A DNA stretch of 64,000 nt, from positions 1-64,000 of the forward strand of contig JAFQGD010000058.1 in NCBI GenBank assembly GCA_017398355.1, read 5' to 3'. The DNA comes from Akkermansia sp. (lineage in GTDB: Bacteria > Verrucomicrobiota > Verrucomicrobiia > Verrucomicrobiales > Akkermansiaceae). The position numbers and the translations under genes are program-made. A model generated the notes under the pieces. It made no database searches. It worked only from the letters and a program-made list of their open reading frames with translations, and was not told the DNA's origin. Shown here in pieces: positions 52,218 to 60,124 of this stretch; position 1 is the stretch's first letter, and each line of letters begins with the position of its first letter.

Positions 52218-54137
52218 TCACCGCATATTCCATACCGTGCTGCAGGCATCCGTAGGCATGCGCCAATCTCCGCGTGGTGAAAGAGCTATCGTTCCCACCT
52301 TGGGGCCATCCGGCACGCAGGTGCGCTTGAATTGCTGGGTGAAGAAACGGCGAATGAACGTTTGCAGCGTGCGCTCTATCAATTCTTGGCTATACTCCCC
52401 GTCAAATGCCAATAGCGCCAGAGCCTGCAACTTGGCGGGGGTTGCGCCGTACTTGATGAAGTGGTAGAGGAAGAAATCATGTATATCATACGGGCCAAGA
52501 ATATCCTCCGTCTTTTGCTCCATGCTACCGTCTTCTGCCGGGGGGAGAAGCTCCGGGCTCACGGGTGTGGCATTGATATCCCGCAACGTGGCCGCCATTT
52601 CTTCCGTACTCCGGGTCGCGACATGTTCTATAAGACAGCGGATGAGAGTCTTGGGAATGGAGCAATTGACGGAATACATGCTCATGTGGTCGCCATTGTA
52701 GGTAGCCCAACCGAGCGCAATTTCAGACAAATCACCGGTGCCGATGACCAAGCCGCCGGTCTTGTTGGCCAAGTTCATAAGAATCTTGGTGCGCTCCCGA
52801 GCCTGCACATTTTCGTAGGTATTGGTACGCAAGGAGGGGTCAAAATCCAAATCCTTGAAATGCAGCAAACAAGCCTCGCGTATATTCACCTCGCGGAAAT
52901 CCGCGCCGATGTGGCGGATGAGCGCCACCGCGTTGTTATACGTGCGCCCGGTGGTACCAAAACCGGGCATGGTTACCGCCAAAATGGTAGAAGTGGGGAT
53001 ACCCATCATCTTGCAGGCGCGCTCGCACACCAACAAAGCCAATGAGCTATCCAAACCACCGGATACCCCCAACACCATGGTGCGGGCGTGCGAATGCTCC
53101 ATGCGCTTCACCAATCCACAAGCTTGTATGTTGAGGATTTCCTCGCAACGGGTGGCAGATTCCTCGGCCGTGGGTACGAAGGGGCGTGAGGGGATGCTCG
53201 CGTATGCCAAATCACTGGCAGCCGCCACGCTCCCGACCTCAATCCGCCGGGGCGCAGGCAAAGCGGCCAGAGCGCGGCTATCGTGATAAGAGCTTTCGCT
53301 CATGCGGGCAGCAGCCAAGCGCATGATATCTACATCAGCATAGATGATTTCGGTTTCGCGGGAGAAACGCTTACTCTCAGCAACCAAGCGGCCATTATCA
53401 GCCACAATGCAGTGGCCACCATACACCACATCCTGCGTGCTTTCGCCCACGCCGGCACCGGCCATCACATAAGCCGCCACACATCTGCCACTCTGCTGGG
53501 CCACCAGGCTGCGGCGGTAGGCAGCCTTGCCGGCCAATTCATCACAAGCGGCGGGATTGAAGATGACCCGCGCCCCCTGCAGCGCCAATTGGCTACTGGG
53601 CGGTATAACACTCCACAAATCCGCTCCAATTTCCACGCCAAAGGTCAATTCATCATCATCGGCAAATATCAAATCCGTACCTACCGCCACCTCGCCACAC
53701 CCGGGCAACACCAGGCTCTTAATGGGTAGCTGCGCTGCCGCACAAAATTGGCGTTTTTCGTAAAACTCACGGTAGTTGGGCAATACAGACTTAGGCACCA
53801 GCCCCAAAACATGCCCACCTTTCACCACAGCAGCCATGATGTATAAGCCATCCTGCACCACCAATGGCAGTGATACGATACTCACCAGCTTGAGGCGCGA
53901 TGTCTCTGCCACATAGCGCGCTAACCCCTTGCGAGCAGCCAGCAATAAAGCCGGCTGGTAAAACAAATCCCCGCAACTGCATCCGGTCACCCCCAGCTCC
54001 GGGAAAAGAAGCACCTGCGCCCCCTGCCCTGCGGCATCGCGGGCGGCTTTCACCATCGCGGTGACATTGTACTCTACATCTGCTACACGAACCTGTGGCG
54101 TAGCTGCGGCAAATCGATAATATCCGTATGTGCTCAT
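52218..54137 (-). CDS. nadE: NAD+ synthase with nitrilase-like N-terminal domain
   Basis: 639 residues, the glutamine-dependent layout. The synthetase half has LGVSGGLDSSLALLV (ATP loop, about 360), and GTGDLSEIALGW. In the N-terminal nitrilase half the Glu (LLFPELGVTG) and Lys (LPNYREFYEKRQF) of the catalytic triad are present, but the Cys of the usual VEICEDLW is lost: it reads VEIGADLW (Gly at residue 171, codon 53625-53627). So it may use ammonia rather than glutamine. A promoter lies directly upstream. Together with nadA it gives the NAD pathway ends. Confidence 0.92.
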   Translation of the reverse strand: MSTYGYYRFAAATPQVRVADVEYNVTAMVKAARDAAGQGAQVLLFPELGVTGCSCGDLFYQPALLLAARKGLARYVAETSRLKLVSIVSLPLVVQDGLYIMAAVVKGGHVLGLVPKSVLPNYREFYEKRQFCAAAQLPIKSLVLPGCGEVAVGTDLIFADDDELTFGVEIGADLWSVIPPSSQLALQGARVIFNPAACDELAGKAAYRRSLVAQQSGRCVAAYVMAGAGVGESTQDVVYGGHCIVADNGRLVAESKRFSRETEIIYADVDIMRLAAARMSESSYHDSRALAALPAPRRIEVGSVAAASDLAYASIPSRPFVPTAEESATRCEEILNIQACGLVKRMEHSHARTMVLGVSGGLDSSLALLVCERACKMMGIPTSTILAVTMPGFGTTGRTYNNAVALIRHIGADFREVNIREACLLHFKDLDFDPSLRTNTYENVQARERTKILMNLANKTGGLVIGTGDLSEIALGWATYNGDHMSMYSVNCSIPKTLIRCLIEHVATRSTEEMAATLRDINATPVSPELLPPAEDGSMEQKTEDILGPYDIHDFFLYHFIKYGATPAKLQALALLAFDGEYSQELIERTLQTFIRRFFTQQFKRTCVPDGPKVGTIALSPRGDWRMPTDACSTVWNMR

Positions 54138-54147
54138 CGCTGCGCTT

Positions 54148-54175
54148 ATTCTGCCAGATTCCCGTTAAAAGTCAA
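54148..54175 (-). promoter_or_regulatory. Predicted promoter of nadE
   Basis: Minus strand TTGACT (54175-54170), 16 bp, CAGAAT (54153-54148). The start would be near 54141, about 4 nt before the ATG at 54137. Confidence 0.4.
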
Positions 54176-54202
54176 CAGCAGAAACACGCCTCAAAAGCAA
54201 AA

Positions 54203-55099
54203 TCAGAATCGAAAATCCACTCCTACCGACAAGAATAACCCGGGTTTGTAATGGTGTGTCTCTACTGCATCTTTATCTGCCGTGCGGTTGCAGAATTGCG
54301 CAGAAGTAGCCAAGGATGAGCCTACGGCTGCCCGAATGACGCGCTTGCGCTGCCCAGCTCCGGAAAAATCGTACTCCCCTGTCACACCGGCTACCAATGA
54401 ACGGAAACGGAAAATTTTATCTCCCCGCTCCGTGTTCACCATCCACGAATGATTATAGCCGCAGATGAACGGCCCCACAGACAAACGCTCATCAACTTTG
54501 TACAGCGCTCGCAGTTGATTGAAACGCATGCTCACCTCCCAATCCGGACTCGCTTTCCATATAAAACCGACCATGGGCACTACTGCATAGCTGGCAAAAC
54601 GCGGCGAAACGCCCAAACCAACGGTATACGAGAATGTTTCACTATGTTTTACCGTATAGGATGAACCACCCACCACATCAAAAAAATGATTCGTACCACC
54701 GAAATCAGAAGCCACCGCCGGAGCTACCGTAATTGAAAGCCTATTGCCACCTGCATAGCTGCGAATCAGCGTGATGGGCAACGAGGCGCTAAACATCTTC
54801 TCATGCTCCAAACTCAAGCCCCCCTCTGCCTGCAAGAAGGTATAACGCGCATCCAACTGGGCATTGATAGCCCAATCCTTGTACCCTGTTTGCCGGGGAT
54901 CCGCCAACGGCAGCGTCAGCTCAAATGTCTGCATACCAAGCTTTGAGCCACCGTGGCGCTCCCCCATCTGAGAAAGTAGCGTCACCCCGGTATAGCTGGG
55001 GGCTATACCTGACTCCGGCATTTGATATCGCCATGCCGTCTCTCCCGCCGCGATTGCGGCCGTCGTTAAAAGCAATCCTGCAAACCTCGTTACTTTCAT
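54203..55099 (-). CDS. Outer-membrane beta-barrel protein (DUF6268-like)
   Basis: 298 residues with a signal peptide (about 18 residues). The rest alternates hydrophobic and polar residues in strand-sized runs and ends in DFRF, a C-terminal Phe as found in barrel proteins that are inserted by BamA. It looks like the DUF6268 type of barrel, but this match is from memory. A single-gene unit with its own promoter. Its role is unknown; a small porin or structural barrel is likely. Confidence 0.7.
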   Translation of the reverse strand: MKVTRFAGLLLTTAAIAAGETAWRYQMPESGIAPSYTGVTLLSQMGERHGGSKLGMQTFELTLPLADPRQTGYKDWAINAQLDARYTFLQAEGGLSLEHEKMFSASLPITLIRSYAGGNRLSITVAPAVASDFGGTNHFFDVVGGSSYTVKHSETFSYTVGLGVSPRFASYAVVPMVGFIWKASPDWEVSMRFNQLRALYKVDERLSVGPFICGYNHSWMVNTERGDKIFRFRSLVAGVTGEYDFSGAGQRKRVIRAAVGSSLATSAQFCNRTADKDAVETHHYKPGLFLSVGVDFRF

Positions 55100-55108
55100 A
55101 CGTGCAAT

Positions 55109-55137
55109 AGTCTAACACATCCCCCTTATATTGACAA
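55109..55137 (-). promoter_or_regulatory. Predicted promoter of the beta-barrel gene
   Basis: Minus strand TTGTCA (55137-55132), 17 bp, TAGACT (55114-55109), with the start near 55102, about 3 nt before the ATG. Confidence 0.5.
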
Positions 55138-55299
55138 GAAACTAACTCGTGTTATTCTGAGACAAGGCCCTGCAAGCATTGAAAAAAATGCTGAAATATC
55201 AAACACTCATCCGGTGAGGGGGGAGGTACGGGGTGAGAAAATACCGATACCCCATATCTGCCTGCCGGATGATTTTTTTGGGTAGAGGATTGATTATGG

Positions 55300-55328
55300 T
55301 TGCAGCGGGGGGCTTGGTGTGGTAAAGT
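55300..55328 (+). promoter_or_regulatory. Predicted promoter of the small membrane protein gene
   Basis: TTGCAG (55300-55305), 17 bp, TAAAGT (55323-55328). It excludes a GTG start at 55319 and supports ATG 55343. Confidence 0.45.
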
Positions 55329-55342
55329 ATGGTTGCGGAAAT

Positions 55343-55546
55343 ATGCGAGAAGAGATGGACAAGAACGAGGATCTTGTGCACGACATCCAGGTGCAGAAGG
55401 TCAAGGATGCTCGGGGGACACCCGAGAATACCCAGCGTCGCTATGTGAACGCTTGGTCCATTGTGCTGTGGCATTTTTGCGCCCTGGTTGCGGTATGTTT
55501 CTGGCTGTTGCGACTGCTGGGGGTGGTCGATATCACGGCGATTTAA
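55343..55546 (+). CDS. Small single-pass membrane protein
   Basis: 67 residues. A charged cytoplasmic-type N-terminus (MREEMDKNEDLVHDIQVQK) precedes one membrane helix (about 40-60) and a short tail. No family recognised. The start follows from the promoter upstream; ATG 55355 is an alternative. It stands alone between the barrel gene and a convergent lipoprotein gene. Confidence 0.55.
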   Translation: MREEMDKNEDLVHDIQVQKVKDARGTPENTQRRYVNAWSIVLWHFCALVAVCFWLLRLLGVVDITAI

Positions 55547-55737
55547 GCGAGCGATAGTGGGACGTGAAAAAGGCCCACCCCGGGCGTAAAAAGAGCAGCA
55601 TTATCGCATCTGCGCCTTTCAAAATCTAGCTGCTATCATCCCCCCGCTTCTTTATCCTCCCCGGTGGGTTTTCGAACACCGGCACGCCTGCGGCTTGCGC
55701 ACGTGCCGATGTCCTGAGGAATGCAGTGGGGCGAAAA
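55547..55737. other. Structured intergenic stretch between convergent genes
   Basis: Holds a short hairpin read on the minus strand as GCCC-GGGGT-GGGC followed by CTTTTT (55566-55585), probably a weak terminator of the lipoprotein gene, and two adjoining perfect 6-bp stems: CCGGTG/CACCGG (55661-55666, 55677-55682) and GGCACG/CGTGCC (55681-55686, 55702-55707), which share two bases. No gene seen. Confidence 0.45.
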
Positions 55738-56187
55738 TCACTCCGCTGCGGGGACGCGTTCTATCTGCACCACCGGGCGAGCGGGATAGTGAGCCGATTC
55801 ATCTTTGATGTAATTGTGATGAATCGTCATGCGCACCCGGTCCCCGGGTTTGAGTTCGGAGATAAGCTCGCGTACGGCCGGGGCTTGGCCGGGTTCATCC
55901 TTGCGGGTGTTGATATGCACGATGGAGCCTTCCTCCATTTTATCATCCCCGTATTGGCCGGGTTTGGCGTAGGACTCATTTTTAATGACGCGGAAGATGG
56001 CCGCGCGCGTGGCGTGGTCGCAGCGGTCGGGGCAATCAGCCGTCATGAAACGGCAGGGCTGCTCTACCGTGTTTTCATACACGGCCAGCACCGTGTTGCG
56101 AGCCAGGAGTTCCGATTCCGAGGCGGGCGACACCGCAGAGCATGCAGCAGCCACAACGGCCATAAGTGATAAAAGGCTTTTCTTCAT
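55738..56187 (-). CDS. Lipoprotein of unknown function
   Basis: 149 residues from ATG 56187. The signal peptide ends in AAAC, giving a lipid-modified Cys at about residue 16. The mature domain contains CRFMTADCPDRCDHA, with three Cys and a His close together, then a beta-rich part with GDRVRMTIHHNYI. The cluster could bind metal or form disulfides. No family recognised. Start chosen for the signal peptide; the frame extends upstream to 56223. Confidence 0.65.
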   Translation of the reverse strand: MKKSLLSLMAVVAAACSAVSPASESELLARNTVLAVYENTVEQPCRFMTADCPDRCDHATRAAIFRVIKNESYAKPGQYGDDKMEEGSIVHINTRKDEPGQAPAVRELISELKPGDRVRMTIHHNYIKDESAHYPARPVVQIERVPAAE

Positions 56188-56236
56188 GCAGGTGTAGACG
56201 CTGCGCCCCCCTCGGTCGTTCAAAAAAATATCTTTT

Positions 56237-57139
56237 TTAAGTGTTTTTCAACAAGCAGCAGAAGCCCCCTGCACCAAAGCCATGCTCCGGGAGAAGGCGA
56301 TAGGCGGGAAAGTCTACCAATGCCGAGCGGAAGGAGGAAAGAGCCGGCACCGCCACAGCCTGCCAGCCGGGCATCCGCTTGAGGATATAGGCGATGACTT
56401 TTTCATTTTCGTCGGGGTCGTAGGTGCAGGTGGTGTAGAGCAAATGGCCACCGGGAGCCACGCAGCGCACCGCCGCCAGCAGGATGCCTTTTTGGCGTTT
56501 GGCATTGCCATTGACCATGGATGCGCCAAGGCAGCCGGGATTGCGGATTCCTTTGGCCAGCAGGGATTGGCCGCTGCATGGGGCATCCACAAGCAACAAA
56601 TCAAACAGTTGCCCGGCAGTGCCCCATTGGTCCGGGCGAAGGCCGGTCACCTCGGTGTGGGGCACGCCGCAGTGTTCCAGATTTTGGCGCAGGATACCCC
56701 GGCGGGAGGGGCTCACCTCATTGGCGATGTGCCGCAGCGGCAGATGGCGCGCCGCCAGAAGCATGGTTTTGCCGCCGGGAGCTGCGCACATATCCAAACT
56801 GCTCCCGGGGGGTGGCACCACTGCCAAGGCGGCGGATTCCCAGCAAGAGGACAAATCCAGCGAGTAGTAATAGCCTTTTTCCCGATAATCGGCATGCGCT
56901 GTGGGCTTCTCCCCCGCCCGGGGTACAAATACGCCGGGCGGCAACCAAGCCCAGGCAGAGGTATCGATGCACGCAAAGGGTGGCACATAATCCCGTGGCG
57001 CACGCGGGGTGAGCACCACCGCCTGGCGGGAAGACTCACCGGCGCGCAAGGCCGCGATGAGAGATGCGGCGGAAGCATCGCTCAGCTGCAAGCGCTTGCA
57101 GAGGCGCAACTCTGCATGGCTGGGAGGCTCAGGATTCAT
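56237..57139 (-). CDS. RNA (cytosine-5)-methyltransferase, RsmB/RsmF-like
   Basis: 300 residues of the NOL1/NOP2/Sun family. SAM motif I reads DMCAAPGGKTMLLAA (about 113-127), motif IV VDAPCSGQ with a Cys and motif VI YTTCTYDPDENE with the catalytic Cys. A short N-terminal domain precedes it, and the C-terminal RNA-binding extension of full-length RsmF (about 480 residues) is lacking. It methylates rRNA or tRNA; the site is not known. Its ATG overlaps the stop of the ROK kinase gene by 1 nt. Confidence 0.85.
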   Translation of the reverse strand: MNPEPPSHAELRLCKRLQLSDASAASLIAALRAGESSRQAVVLTPRAPRDYVPPFACIDTSAWAWLPPGVFVPRAGEKPTAHADYREKGYYYSLDLSSCWESAALAVVPPPGSSLDMCAAPGGKTMLLAARHLPLRHIANEVSPSRRGILRQNLEHCGVPHTEVTGLRPDQWGTAGQLFDLLLVDAPCSGQSLLAKGIRNPGCLGASMVNGNAKRQKGILLAAVRCVAPGGHLLYTTCTYDPDENEKVIAYILKRMPGWQAVAVPALSSFRSALVDFPAYRLLPEHGFGAGGFCCLLKNT

Positions 57140-58083
57140 TACAAGCCCTTGGCCTCATTGTACGCCAACCGGGCAGCACCGATGATGCCGGCATCGTTGG
57201 CAAATTGTGCAGGCAAAATCTTGATTTTTTCGAAATGAGGGCCGTACAGCTGCGCGCGCAGGTACTTGCGAAGAGGCGCAAAGAGCAAATCCCCGGCCTT
57301 GGAAATGCCACCGCCAATGATGAAAGCCTCCGGGTTGAGGATGTAGTGGCAGTTCATTAGGCAACTGGCTAATTTGCACGCAATATCATCCCATACGGCG
57401 GCGGCAACAGCGCAACCGGCCTTGGCGGCGTTCTCCAAATCGATGGGGGTGCATTCGTCCTCACTGCGGGAAATACCGGCGGCGGCATACAGCATCTGCG
57501 CTTCCGACGCAATCTCGCGGTTGCCGATGTAGTCCTCAATGGCACCGCGATTGCCGTAGTAGCCGATGCGGCCTTTGTAATCTATCGTCATCTGCCCCAG
57601 CTCACCGGCCGCACCCAAGTGACCGCGCAAAAATTGACCATTGGCAATGATGCCGGAGCCAATCCCCGTACCCAGTGTAAGGCATACCAAATCATTCATA
57701 CCCTTGCCGGCGCCCAGTTTCCACTCTGCATAAGCCATGCAGTTGGCATCATTGTCCACGGCAGCGGGCAGTCCGGTGAGTTCCGTCAGGATATCGCGGA
57801 TATGGATATTGTACCACCCCGGTACATTGGTGAGGGAATCCACCGTGCCGGCGCGGTGGTCTACAAAGCCGGGCAAGCCCATCCCCACGGCACAAGCAGA
57901 AGGATAAAGAGCTTGGATGGCATGCAAACGGTTGCCGATTTCCTGCACAACAGCCTCCGGGGTGGGGTATTCTTGCGTGGGCATCGGTTCGCCCTTATAC
58001 ACAATTTCCGTGCCGCAAACAACGGCAAACTTGATGGAGGTACCCCCCATATCCACGCCAATCGAAAGCTCATCGCAACTCAT
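57139..58083 (-). CDS. ROK-family sugar kinase
   Basis: 314 residues. ATP-binding motif GVDMGGTSIKFAVV at the start, GLPGFVDHRAGTV, VDNDANCMAYAEW with the catalytic Asp, and LTLGTGIGSGII. The usual zinc motif CxCGxxGCxE is not conserved: the region reads YYGNRGAIEDY. Members are mostly glucokinases or N-acetylmannosamine kinases. The start at 58083 follows from the promoter directly upstream. It is coupled with the RNA methyltransferase gene and divergent from mutL. Confidence 0.87.
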   Translation of the reverse strand: MSCDELSIGVDMGGTSIKFAVVCGTEIVYKGEPMPTQEYPTPEAVVQEIGNRLHAIQALYPSACAVGMGLPGFVDHRAGTVDSLTNVPGWYNIHIRDILTELTGLPAAVDNDANCMAYAEWKLGAGKGMNDLVCLTLGTGIGSGIIANGQFLRGHLGAAGELGQMTIDYKGRIGYYGNRGAIEDYIGNREIASEAQMLYAAAGISRSEDECTPIDLENAAKAGCAVAAAVWDDIACKLASCLMNCHYILNPEAFIIGGGISKAGDLLFAPLRKYLRAQLYGPHFEKIKILPAQFANDAGIIGAARLAYNEAKGL

Positions 58084-58091
58084 ACGCAGGC

Positions 58092-58120
58092 ATGGTAACA
58101 TATTCCCGGTGCCTTTGCAA
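58092..58120 (-). promoter_or_regulatory. Predicted promoter of the ROK kinase operon
   Basis: Minus strand TTGCAA (58120-58115), 17 bp, TACCAT (58097-58092). Transcription would begin 2-3 nt before the ATG at 58083. Confidence 0.5.
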
Positions 58121-58155
58121 AGAATAAAAATGCAAATTGCAAGCAAGCAGAAAGA

Positions 58156-58184
58156 TTGACGGGACAGTATGCCCATGGTAAAGT
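58156..58184 (+). promoter_or_regulatory. Predicted promoter of mutL
   Basis: TTGACG (58156-58161), 17 bp, TAAAGT (58179-58184), with the start near 58191, about 4 nt before ATG 58195. It overlaps an upstream in-frame TTG/ATG region and fixes the start. Confidence 0.5.
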
Positions 58185-58194
58185 TAGTGGAGAC

Positions 58195-60039
58195 ATGGCA
58201 GACGAAGAGCAGCAAAGCATACACCTGATGGACCCTGTGCTGGCCAGTCAGGTGGCAGCAGGCGAGGTAGTGGAGCGCCCTGCCTCTGTCATTAAAGAAT
58301 TGGTGGAAAACAGTATTGATGCAGGCGCACGCAGTATACGTGTAGAGATTCGGCGCGGGGGCGTTTCTCTCATCAAAGTGATTGACGATGGCTGCGGCAT
58401 GAGCCGCGAAGATGCGGAGATGTGTCTGCAACGCCATGCCACCAGTAAATTGAAGTGCTTTGAGGATTTGTTTGAAATACGCCAGATGGGGTTCCGCGGA
58501 GAAGCCCTGCCCAGCATTGCCTCTGTAGCTGAGCTGAAAATCACGACAAGGCGCGCACAAGATGTAGAGGGAACACAAATATGCTGCTTAGGAGGCGAGA
58601 CAGCCCCCACCATGAACACGGGGTGTGCCCCCGGTACAGAGATAAGCGTGGCGAACCTTTTCTTCAACACCCCGGTGCGCCGCAAATTTTTGAAGAGCGA
58701 AGAAACGGAGGCAGGGCACATTGAACACCAACTACGTTTGCATGCTCTTGCTTTCCCGGAGATAAGGTTCTGCTTTGTAAAAGACGGGCAAATTGTTTTT
58801 GATGTGCCGGCCACCCACGACATGAGGCACCGTATAGCAGCCTTTTACGGCAGGGAACTCGCGGCTGCCCTGCTCCGCATCAAACCCACCCACACCGCCG
58901 GAGTGCGAGTGGAAGGATTCCTGATGCCACTGGAAGCCGCGCGCCGCAATAGGCGCATGCAATTTGTTTACCTGAACAACCGCCCCATTGAGGATAAGAT
59001 TGTAGCACGAGCCATACGCGATGGATATGGCGGTTTCCCCACCGGTCTACACCCGTCCTTCTTCCTGTATCTGGAAGTAGAGCCGGCTCTGGTGGATGTC
59101 AATGTACACCCGGCCAAACGAGAGGTGCGTTTTCGGCGGCCTTCGGAGGTGACAACGGCTATTTTAGATGCCATCAGCAGCACGCTGAGAGCGCATGCAC
59201 GCGGGGAGAACGAATTAGTAGAGGCACCACCCCCAAGAGAGGCGCAAACGCCGACGGCGGAGCCCCCGGTAGCCGTTGCAGCAGTGGCTCCGACGGGCAA
59301 AACGGCCCTCCCTTTCAAGCTCCGCCCCGTGCTGGAACCACAGCAGCAGCAATTAAACCTAGCACAGCAGCCCCCCCCCACACCACCCCAAAAAACAGGC
59401 ACGCAGTTGGCCCCCGCCCCGCAGCCGCAGGAAACGTCCCCCACAGCGCAGGAGGCAGCGCACCCGCAATTCCGCTACATTGGGCAGTACCGAGAGAGTT
59501 ACGCTCTGTTTGAAAACCGAGAAAGCTTGGTATTGCTCTCCCCCCGGGCAGCAAGAGAGCGTATCATCTTTGAGAGACTGATGGAGAGCAACAAACGACC
59601 CATCATGTCGCAACGGCTGCTCGCCCCGGAGCTCATGGAGTTCGATGTACGGGAACTGGGTGCTGTGCTGGAGGTAAAGCCACTTTTGGAGCAAGCCGGA
59701 TTCCGCTTGGAGCAATTCGGGCGCAGCACCATGCGAATTGAAGCCGTACCGGCCATGATGCCACTTTCCCGCACAGCAGATTTCTTGCAAGAACTTATCA
59801 ACCTATACACCTGTGGGGAACAAAAAAGCCGCAGAGCCAGGAACCCGTTTGAGCCATTTGCCTGCCAACTGGCCAAACAGTATGCACAACAGGAAGATAT
59901 GCAGCCTTGGCTTCGAGCAGCTACGGCCTTGATTACGGATCTCATGCGATGTGAGATTCCCTACTGCACCCCGGCAGGCAAACCCACGATGCTTCCCTTC
60001 ACGGCAAGCGAAATTAACCGCAAATTCCAAGCACAATGA
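58195..60039 (+). CDS. mutL: DNA mismatch repair protein MutL
   Basis: 614 residues. The GHKL ATPase half is complete: VAAGEVVERPASVIKELVEN, DDGCGM, HATSKL, GFRGEALPSIASV (read as short blocks). A Pro/Gln-rich linker (about 340-420) leads to a C-terminal dimerisation domain. Where endonuclease-type MutL has DQHAAxER, this one has SPRAARER (residues 449-456), so the metal-dependent nicking activity is probably absent and a MutH-like or other nuclease would be needed. ftsH follows by 85 bp. Confidence 0.93.
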   Translation: MADEEQQSIHLMDPVLASQVAAGEVVERPASVIKELVENSIDAGARSIRVEIRRGGVSLIKVIDDGCGMSREDAEMCLQRHATSKLKCFEDLFEIRQMGFRGEALPSIASVAELKITTRRAQDVEGTQICCLGGETAPTMNTGCAPGTEISVANLFFNTPVRRKFLKSEETEAGHIEHQLRLHALAFPEIRFCFVKDGQIVFDVPATHDMRHRIAAFYGRELAAALLRIKPTHTAGVRVEGFLMPLEAARRNRRMQFVYLNNRPIEDKIVARAIRDGYGGFPTGLHPSFFLYLEVEPALVDVNVHPAKREVRFRRPSEVTTAILDAISSTLRAHARGENELVEAPPPREAQTPTAEPPVAVAAVAPTGKTALPFKLRPVLEPQQQQLNLAQQPPPTPPQKTGTQLAPAPQPQETSPTAQEAAHPQFRYIGQYRESYALFENRESLVLLSPRAARERIIFERLMESNKRPIMSQRLLAPELMEFDVRELGAVLEVKPLLEQAGFRLEQFGRSTMRIEAVPAMMPLSRTADFLQELINLYTCGEQKSRRARNPFEPFACQLAKQYAQQEDMQPWLRAATALITDLMRCEIPYCTPAGKPTMLPFTASEINRKFQAQ

Positions 60040-60124
60040 CAGTCTTTTTGCGGGGTATGTCTTGAAATGTCGTTTCCCTCATCGCTCACATGGCTTAAAA
60101 TAAGCAAAAATACATTTTCTGCAC

